From NCBI GenBank assembly GCA_964017065.1, contig OZ024792.1, forward strand, positions 1,062,092 to 1,126,091: DNA of 64,000 bases, read 5' to 3'. Made by a program: the position numbers and the translations under genes. The stretch is from Haliclona indistincta (Eukaryota; Porifera; Demospongiae; Haplosclerida; Chalinidae). Below the pieces are notes generated by a model, which worked only from the letters and a program-made list of their open reading frames with translations, was not told the DNA's origin and made no database searches. Below, piece after piece: positions 57,545-64,000 of the stretch; the first letter of the stretch is position 1, and each line of letters opens with the position of its first letter.

Positions 57545-59077
57545 TTATCTATTGATAGTCAAACTATAGTCATGCTGCTCTCTCATGTACTCCTCCTCCT
57601 GGTCCATGTACCTCTCATAGTGTTCCTCCACTATGGCCTGTATGTTGATCTCTCTGTTCCTCTCACGTAATGTGTAGCACTTGGAAAGAATGATATAGAT
57701 GGCAAACAATACAATTCCTAAAACAGTAAATGAAATATCATGACACAAAGTGTACTCTATTTGATACATTTGCTTAACAAAATATTCGCTTACTCCACCA
57801 AATGAAGTGGATATTCCAAAGACAAGACCTTTCATTTTGTCTGGTGATTGAGCTATTATGAACACGTTTGGGAGAACAGTGACTATGGTTCTTCCAAATC
57901 CATAGATGATATAAGGCCCCAATGACCAGTACCAAGCGAAGTAGTCATCTAAATAAACTACTGTAGTGTTTCTGCAAGATAAATAATTTTGTGAGTCATC
58001 AGAAACTATTGCCTTGATCATAAAACCTTCTAACAAGAATTTGCTAAGAAGATAAAGAAAAAAGCCTATTCCTAGGCTTTTTAACATGCTTGGAGTATAG
58101 CGGTGAATAAAACGACTCAGTATCAATCGATACAGTGGAATCAGAATGACAGGAAAGAACCAAGCAGTCACTTCAATTTCAAACACGAAGTGATCTTTGT
58201 GCAATTTAAAAGAATGCACTGAACTGCCCATAACTCCAAGTACAGATATGCAAATAACCAGTGGAATTAATCGCAAGACAGTCTTGACATCCTCTACTTC
58301 TTCCTCTGTGAAAGGTCCTCCAAATTTATCTTTGCCATAGTCCATTCGTGAGGGCTGTTCCTCATCAATATAGGTGAAGGCACTGCGTCTCTCAGGGTAT
58401 CTGTGCTTCCTAGTGTAGTTGAGTACCTGTATGATGAGCTTGATGGGGTTAGTGACCTTGTGAGCCCTGTCCAACCACTGCTGACACAAGCAGTCACTAA
58501 TGATGATCATAGCAAGAGGAACGGCAAAAATAATAGCAATACCGTCTCTGAAGTAAGGAACAACAAAAAAAAATAAGATCACTCGTGATAAAACTTCACC
58601 AACTTTGACCGACCATGTGTGCCACTGCACAACTGCACTAAGCTCATCTGAAGTGGCACCAACAAACTGATCGGTTAAGAAGGGAACAATAGCCAATGAG
58701 AAACATGTGGTACCAATGATTGATACAACATAAGCCAAAGAATAGAACACAAGACTTAGCAGATCTTTGCTAACAAGAAGAGCTAAATAAAACACTACAC
58801 TGGAGCCAAATACCATCAAAGAACCAAACATAACAAGTCTATATCTTCCAAACTTGGCATCAGCAAGCCATATAAGGAAAGGAGATGAGACAAATAAGAA
58901 CAGAAAAATTGTTGAATTAAAATGGTGCATGTATGCACCTTCTGTAAACATCTTCTGTATATATCTTGAGAAACTAATCAATGCCTGCCACAACAGCAGC
59001 AACAGTAACTTCTTACTATTTGTTCTCCTCCACCATTGCGTCCAACGACTGTGACAAGAAGACTGCATAGTAGCCAT
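57545..59077 (-). CDS. POT/PTR-like multi-pass transporter, intact copy 3
   Basis: A single exon of 510 aa starting MATMQSSCHSRWTQW. It has the same architecture as copies 1 and 2. A deletion of six codons relative to copy 1 after the FRDGIAIIFAV region is in frame. The RYPERRSAFTYIDEEQP block is identical to the other copies. The C terminus differs (MREQHDYSLTINR) because homology ends near the stop. The open frame over 1.5 kb next to dead copies argues for function. Confidence 0.75.
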   Translation of the reverse strand: MATMQSSCHSRWTQWWRRTNSKKLLLLLLWQALISFSRYIQKMFTEGAYMHHFNSTIFLFLFVSSPFLIWLADAKFGRYRLVMFGSLMVFGSSVVFYLALLVSKDLLSLVFYSLAYVVSIIGTTCFSLAIVPFLTDQFVGATSDELSAVVQWHTWSVKVGEVLSRVILFFFVVPYFRDGIAIIFAVPLAMIIISDCLCQQWLDRAHKVTNPIKLIIQVLNYTRKHRYPERRSAFTYIDEEQPSRMDYGKDKFGGPFTEEEVEDVKTVLRLIPLVICISVLGVMGSSVHSFKLHKDHFVFEIEVTAWFFPVILIPLYRLILSRFIHRYTPSMLKSLGIGFFLYLLSKFLLEGFMIKAIVSDDSQNYLSCRNTTVVYLDDYFAWYWSLGPYIIYGFGRTIVTVLPNVFIIAQSPDKMKGLVFGISTSFGGVSEYFVKQMYQIEYTLCHDISFTVLGIVLFAIYIILSKCYTLRERNREINIQAIVEEHYERYMDQEEEYMREQHDYSLTINR

Positions 59078-59651
59078 GTATTCACAAGCAAGTGACCAGC
59101 AGGAGAGCGAAGAAGTTGAAATTGAACCCAGATCGTCTCAACCAGTTTACTTGGCGTACAAGCCAAACAATATAATGCACTTGATTACATTTTCTCAGAA
59201 AATACCATTATACTTTATCAAGAATTCAGCCAAAAGCATACAGGTGTCTACTGTCAACAGCATTAAAATCACACCTGCGCATACACAACTGTCAACTGTC
59301 AAATAAGGAAAACAAAAATGTGGAAATACTCACCCAGTGAACATACAAAACTCTTGATTGTTGCATACGTTCTTGATGGTGCGTGATGGCATGCTGGATA
59401 AGAAATTTCAACCAGCTATGAATGGTGGCTAATTGTGTGTTTACATTTTGAAGAATCATTCTTAAGAACAGTTCTGGCTTGTAGTCTATGACATTGCTGA
59501 AGTTTACACTAGCAAAATTAATTTGAAACTTGCTCCAAATCATTTGCTTGTACAACCACATGTACAACCACATTGTCATCCTTTAACTATGGCTTTCTAT
59601 TCCTTGCCTCTTCACTTGCAGATGCACTAAGAAATTCAACGTTAGCTTATG
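59078..59651. other. 5' flank of transporter copy 3 with leader block
   Basis: The leader block is at about 59,220-59,310. The homologous flank runs to about 59,630, where the next element begins. Confidence 0.55.
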
Positions 59652-61520
59652 TTAAGGTGGCGCTTACCCTTTCGCCCACGCAACACTATACATTGTGAAT
59701 ATTGTTATTTTATGTAAACTTGTGGTGATAATAATTAAAGTAATAAAAACATTTTAACCAAAATGCAAGAGATTTAGGGTTGGTACATTTATCGAAAAAG
59801 TATGGAAACAAGATTTTGGATTGTAACAATAGCACTTGCAATGCTACCTCCCTATTAAATTAACCACAACTATCGAAAGCAGTTAATTTAGGGAGGTAGC
59901 ATTGCAAGTGCTATTGTTACAATCCAAAATCTTGTTTCCATACTTTTTCGATAAATGTACCAACCCTAAATCTCTTGCATTTTGGTTAAAATGTTTTTAT
60001 TACTTGTTTCTTTTCTTTTTTTATTAATGATTTTTAGTTGGCTAAGTAATACAGTGTAAAGAGCTAGAACTATGAGTAGCAGGCTGCACTCGATCGACTC
60101 TGCACTGGATGCAACATGCACCATGCAACATTAGCTTACAAGCCTGAACAGACAAATCTAGTGTAACAGTGAATATTTGCTCGTACAGACTGCTGTGAAC
60201 ACTGCTAGTGGCAGCAGCACTCGCGCGTTCTAAGCAATTTGTACTAAGGTGCGCTTGTATTAGAATAATTTCATACACGGGCGTGCGCGAGTAGGCGTAA
60301 CCTAGTAACGGAGTTCAAACAGAATGATGGAATGGAGTCTGTTATGGACCAAAAATCGCTGTTTTCCTGGAAATACTCGCTTCTGCTAGTGTTTTAGGCT
60401 TAAATAGATATCAGGTGCACTACTCACAACGACTAGTGTAGTTTCTGTGTAGTTTTGTCTTGAATAGCTCACTAGCCACGGCGCTAGACTCGCTGAAGAA
60501 TAAGAAAGAAAGAAGGAAAGAAGAAGATGAACAAACGGGTGACCACGTGAACTCTGGTTTACCACCTTAGACCTGGTTTCTTTTGCTTCTGAAGGTCTTT
60601 TTATAATCGCATAAATCGTGCAAAGAGCTTCAGAACGTTAGATTAGCTTGAAACGCCCGTACAGCGAAGCTATGGCAGTGCCGTACGGTGCCTCCAGTAC
60701 GAGACGCCATCTTGTCATGCCCATAGCAACTAGCCTTATAGTCTTTCTTAGTAGACTCATTGTAAGCGCTTACCTCATAGGATAGCCCCTAGGTAGTTAA
60801 AATACCCCTGATGTCGTCAACAGCCAAGATATACGTGAATTATTGCGTTTAGCCTAACTGTAGCCGCCATCTTGTTTTCCGCCCAACCCTAAATATGCCA
60901 CGTCTACCGCGTGGCATAATAATCATAGCACAAAACATGCACGTGAGCTTGTACAATAATACAACTGTAGTTGACTCGTGGTTCGCTACTGGTGAACTGT
61001 TTCTGCGTCAACTTTAGCGAACAGCTCAGTTCAGCGGACCGTATGACCAGGTTTTCTCAGTTGTATGAAGTCGTGGGCAGGGCCAGAGGGTGAAATTTTT
61101 GTCAAGAAAGTAGCCGTTGAAGAGTTATGGCTCGAAGAAGGCGCGAAACCGTCGTGGGTTGTTAACTTTCTAGCTATTTTCTCTACGCTGGAATACCAGC
61201 AGGCCCAAAAGACTACCTCTGGCCCTGCTCTGGATATAGAAGCGTGGATTGGCGGTATCTGTTCATGTTTCTCTGCCAAGGCTTGGACAAAAGTTGACGC
61301 AGAAACTCGAAAAACTTCGTGATGTGCTTTTTGATCACTGCCGCCTACGTACTTTATATTTAAGTTTTGTTTTAAAACAAATGCAAAAGAACAGTCTTTG
61401 GCGTCTCTATTAGTTGCCTTTATGCCGTTCTAGCGTGTTTTATATTGACACAGTAATTGCTTATATTTTTGGTGAAAAACGTATGAATAATTAATGAGCA
61501 AAGGGTAAGCGCCACCTTAA
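59652..61520. mobile_element. TTAA-flanked TIR element, about 1.87 kb
   Basis: It begins TTAAGGTGGCGCTTACCC and ends GGGTAAGCGCCACCTTAA. The outer TTAA on both sides fits the target duplication of piggyBac or Kolobok elements. No transposase frame could be read inside. A short ORF at 61,065-61,322 has no recognised domain. It interrupts the transporter flank: cttatg before and cttacctt after are continuous in related copies. Confidence 0.8.
59738..60005. repeat. Large palindrome nested in the TTAA element
   Basis: Arms 59,738-59,863 and 59,882-60,005 are reverse complements with one 3-base difference; the loop is about 18 bp. It is non-coding, likely a separate fold-back insertion, and would form a long hairpin RNA if transcribed. 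Confidence 0.9.
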
Positions 61521-61883
61521 CTTACCTTGGAATGGATGTGCTGTATGGTTGTCTATACTACCAGTTGACAACTTGAGTATACTCCATGTCCTTATAATGT
61601 GACCACTGCCCAAGTGCCATAATTAAAACCTATGTTACATGTTATTATGATGCAAGTTATTGTGTATTTTTAAGGTGAGCATGCGTTTTTGCGTAAAGTG
61701 TTCAGTCTGTCAGTCACAAGGCCGCGAATATTTAATTAGTTTCGTGGTTTGCACAAGAATTGAGCTACAGAGGTCAGCTACAGTTGATTGCGAAGATCTT
61801 GCATATCGAGTTGAAAAGCGGAAGTGGCGCGCACGTGAGTTTTCACGTGACACTGTGTATATTCATCCACGTGTGACTTCAGA

Positions 61884-62864
61884 GATGGACTCGTCAGCGA
61901 TAGCAGCATCAGCACAGGCCTTATCTAACATTTTGATTCAACGAGGCATATCGATCGGCCAGCAAGTTCAACATCAACGCGCCTCAGAACCATCGACTAT
62001 TCGTCTAGTAAGCAGTGGCGTTCCTCCTCGCGTTCCTCAAGCCCAGCCACAGCCCGTATATTCTTATAAGGTTAAAGTAATAAATCCTGAGAAGAAGAGG
62101 GAAGTCATTGTAAGACAGCTGAACAAGTTTACTTTCAAATTTGAGTCAGTACTAGACGTCAGATTAAAGATAATCGGTGAGTGTGGTGAGCATGTGCCGA
62201 ACACTGTGGACTATAATGTTGGTTTTTACGATGGAAGTAAGCAAGCTAAAGTTTGGATTGTTAATGATGCTGATTTACAGACTATGTATAATAAACATCC
62301 AAATGGTGGCAACATCACTTTATGGAGTGACGGTCTACAAGTCCATCTACTTCATCATCAACTAGCAAGAGAAAACGAGATTCTGAAACTCCAACTATCC
62401 GTGAAGAAAAGGAAAGTGAAGTAGAATCAATTTTTAAGGAGCTAGAAGAGAACCATGGTGGAAGTTATGATACACCAAGGCTTCGTCTGTGGTCAAGGAT
62501 GATCGCTGCAGGGATACATCATGACTATGACGATCCTCCCAATATTCCAGCATTCACAGGAAGTTTATCAAAACGACCTCGGCGAACTGACAGTTTAACA
62601 AATGTACTCAGTGATGCTGCAATTGCTTTTGTTGACGCAATGAAGGAAAATCGGAGCCCAAACAGTAATACTACCAGCAAAGAAACTGCTGCTAAACCTA
62701 TATCTCCTGGCAAAGCTATTGATTTACGAATGAAAAACCTCCAACAGCTACGTTATTTACAATCATTGTATGATGATGGGATAATTAACGACTCTGAGCT
62801 TGCTGAACAGAAATCTGCTATTCTCTCTTCTCTACACGATCTGAAGCCTACTCCAGTGCAATGA
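61884..62864 (+). pseudogene. Transposon accessory ORF, one frameshift
   Basis: The start MDSSAIAASAQALSN lies just inside the left TIR; the longer ORF upstream to 61,660 would cross the TIR and is rejected. The first block includes YSYKVKVINPEKKREVIV and a compact domain of about 90 residues ending WIVNDADLQTMY. Near 62,329 the frame must shift (one base missing) to reach a Ser/Thr run and KRKRDSETP, a likely nuclear signal. The second block then holds RLRLWSRMIAAGIHHDYDD and a helical end (LRYLQSLYDDGIINDSEL). I do not recognise the family. It may help DNA binding or transposase assembly; that is inference. Confidence 0.65.
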
Positions 62865-62949
62865 ATCAGCTCCTTTTAGTTTCTTTCTATCATCATGAAC
62901 GAATAACTATTTACAAAAAGTGATTATTATTATTATTATATCACACAAC

Positions 62950-63947
62950 TCAGTATTGATTATAAATTCCAGTATGATTGACCCATCCACAGCAATCTTC
63001 TACAGTAATAGTCGTAAAACAGCGAAGTAAAAGTGTTTCTATGTCACTGGTGTCGTCATTCTGTGCTCTAAGTTGATATTTAACCTTTGAGAATGCTTCT
63101 TCTATTGGGTTAAAATCAGGTGAATAAGGAGGCAGATAGTGAACCAGGACGCCTACTTCCTCAAGCATACGCTTCACCTCGACAACATGGTGTATAGAGC
63201 AATTATCTAGTACCACTACTGAATGAGGATTGGTACCATTGAAGGGCATTAAGTGAGGCATTAGGTGCGTGTGAATGAAATCATAAAACGTGTCTCCGTC
63301 ACAAGTTCCTCTCACAGTCTTCACATCCAGCAACCCATTCACAGACATGCATGCAATAGCAGATACTCGTTCACCTCTTACTAAAAGAGAGTGATTGATT
63401 GCAGGCCTTCCACGCAAGCTGTAACCATATTTGCGCAGACAGTTGCGACGATCAGCCCCAGTTTCGTCTACAAATACGAACATATATTCTCATTATACAC
63501 TGACACATCCATGACATACTGCTCTCTTAAAAATGCATCCTGCTGGAGTGCAACATGTCTAAGTTTCTGTCTACTGAATCCAGCATGACACAAGAAACGA
63601 CAAATAGTGGCAATGTTGACATCAACTAACATGAGGTCCAATAACTCGCGCTGTATTTCAAGTAGGTAGATGCCAGGGCGCTCAAGAACTAAATGATATA
63701 TAAACAACTGACAGGGCGTTGTTAGTTTACGAAAAGCTCTCTCTTTCGGATATCGCTTTTTACATACAGACCCCGTAGTGAAGAAGAGTCGAAGAGTTCT
63801 GCTTACAGTTGACTGGTCGACCCCAAGGTTCTGTGCAATCGTCTGTTGCGAGTATCCAAGAAGCTCACTTTGCCACACCATTCGCCATCTTAAGTCTTCG
63901 CTGTAAGCACTAGTCCGTGCTGGCTCACAAGAGGTACTGGTAGACAT
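62950..63947 (-). pseudogene. IS630/Tc1-mariner DDE transposase, broken by a 2-bp insertion
   Basis: The start MSTSTSCEPARTSAYSEDLR is followed by a helix-turn-helix (YSQQTIAQNLGVDQSTVSRT) and a second DNA-binding part. The catalytic core has VDETG, then LDNCSIHH and PPYSPDFNPIEEAFSKVK. The last two acidic residues are 34 apart, a DD34E pattern. Between YNENI and MFVFVDETG an extra AT in an AT-AT run shifts the frame, so the DNA-binding and catalytic halves are in different frames. Removing it would restore the family order. Confidence 0.8.
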
Positions 63948-64000
63948 AATCGCATGAACACGTGAATTGATTTTTATAATTATCACGTGAAAAGCTCACG

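Larger units (their letters stand above)
61831..64000. mobile_element. Two-gene Tc1/mariner-IS630-like transposon (right end outside window)
   Basis: The left end at about 61,831 reads CACGTGAGTTTTCACGTGA. The last bases of the window read TCACGTGAAAAGCTCACG, its inverted partner, so the element nearly fits the window. It carries two convergent ORFs: an accessory gene on plus and a DDE transposase on minus, tail to tail with about 85 bp between stops. Both have one frameshift, so this copy is probably inactive. Confidence 0.75.

Noticed and set aside
61065..61322. 85-codon ORF in the TTAA element as a transposase
   Set aside because: No DDE signature or DNA-binding motif is visible, and it is far shorter than piggyBac or Kolobok transposases.
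61660..61883. Upstream extension of the accessory ORF
   Set aside because: It would cross the TIR at 61,831; the ATG at 61,884 lies just inside the element.
62329..62336. Programmed -1 frameshift in the accessory ORF
   Set aside because: No slippery heptamer or following structure was apparent at the shift point.
62320..62380. Intron to explain the accessory ORF frame change
   Set aside because: The 33 bp stretch with gt...ag ends encodes a Ser/Thr run that flows into KRKRDSETP in the second frame, so it looks coding. A one-base deletion explains it better.
1..64000. CRISPR arrays, bacterial operons, riboswitches, rRNA or tRNA genes
   Set aside because: No regularly spaced direct repeats with unique spacers, no Shine-Dalgarno-led operons, and no tRNA cloverleaf or rRNA core were recognised. 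The gene structure is eukaryotic.

Overview
The window is eukaryotic, AT-rich and compact. It has GT-AG introns, mostly 40-100 bp, and genes whose short exons can be joined by phase. A complete UBE2F-type NEDD8 E2 and a PDE1-type phosphodiesterase place it in an early-branching metazoan. A demosponge such as Amphimedon is my best inference; nothing here proves the species.

Region 1 (about 1-28,950) is a dense cluster of single-pass membrane receptors on both strands. I reassembled at least 13 genes plus relics from exons, splice signals and intron phases. One class has no signal peptide: a 15-40 residue, often Cys-containing outside segment, one membrane span, a Cys/Arg/Lys stop-transfer and a cytoplasmic tail. 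The other class has a signal-peptide exon and either an Ig-like domain (four genes: 12,224, 23,950, 23,969, 28,943) or a Ser/Thr-rich stalk (21,895). Nearly all tails carry repeated tyrosine motifs of ITIM, ITSM or YxxL type (for example SMYDMV, SDYANI, VQYAKI, TDYTSV), and some have long proline runs. Both classes share the same exon phases (1, then a mini-exon 1 to 2, then a tail exon from 2), so they look like one exon-shuffled family. Frameshifted copies and stray duplicated exons show birth-and-death evolution. The cluster looks like a pool of phosphotyrosine signalling receptors that would recruit SH2 proteins. That role, and any immune or recognition role, is inference.

Region 2 (29,493-36,060) holds two conserved genes, UBE2F (8 exons, about 192 aa) and a PDE1-like phosphodiesterase (14 exons, about 650 aa, possible N-myristoylation).

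Region 3 (36,180-59,650) is a tandem array built from a unit made of the PDE 3' end, a degenerate dynein heavy-chain 3' end and a multi-pass POT/PTR-like transporter. Three transporter ORFs are intact (45,707-47,239; 51,762-53,291; 57,545-59,077), two are long pseudogenes and at least three are N-terminal relics. A conserved leader block recurs about nine times. DNA elements have landed among the copies: a TIR element (41,505), a complex inverted repeat (42,200-43,095), a fold-back element (44,606-45,116) and a TIR element carrying a RecQ-helicase fragment (53,682-54,270).

Region 4 (59,652-64,000) holds a TTAA-flanked 1.87 kb element with a nested palindrome, then a two-gene Tc1/mariner-IS630-like transposon with convergent ORFs, running off the right edge. 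Both ORFs are frameshifted.
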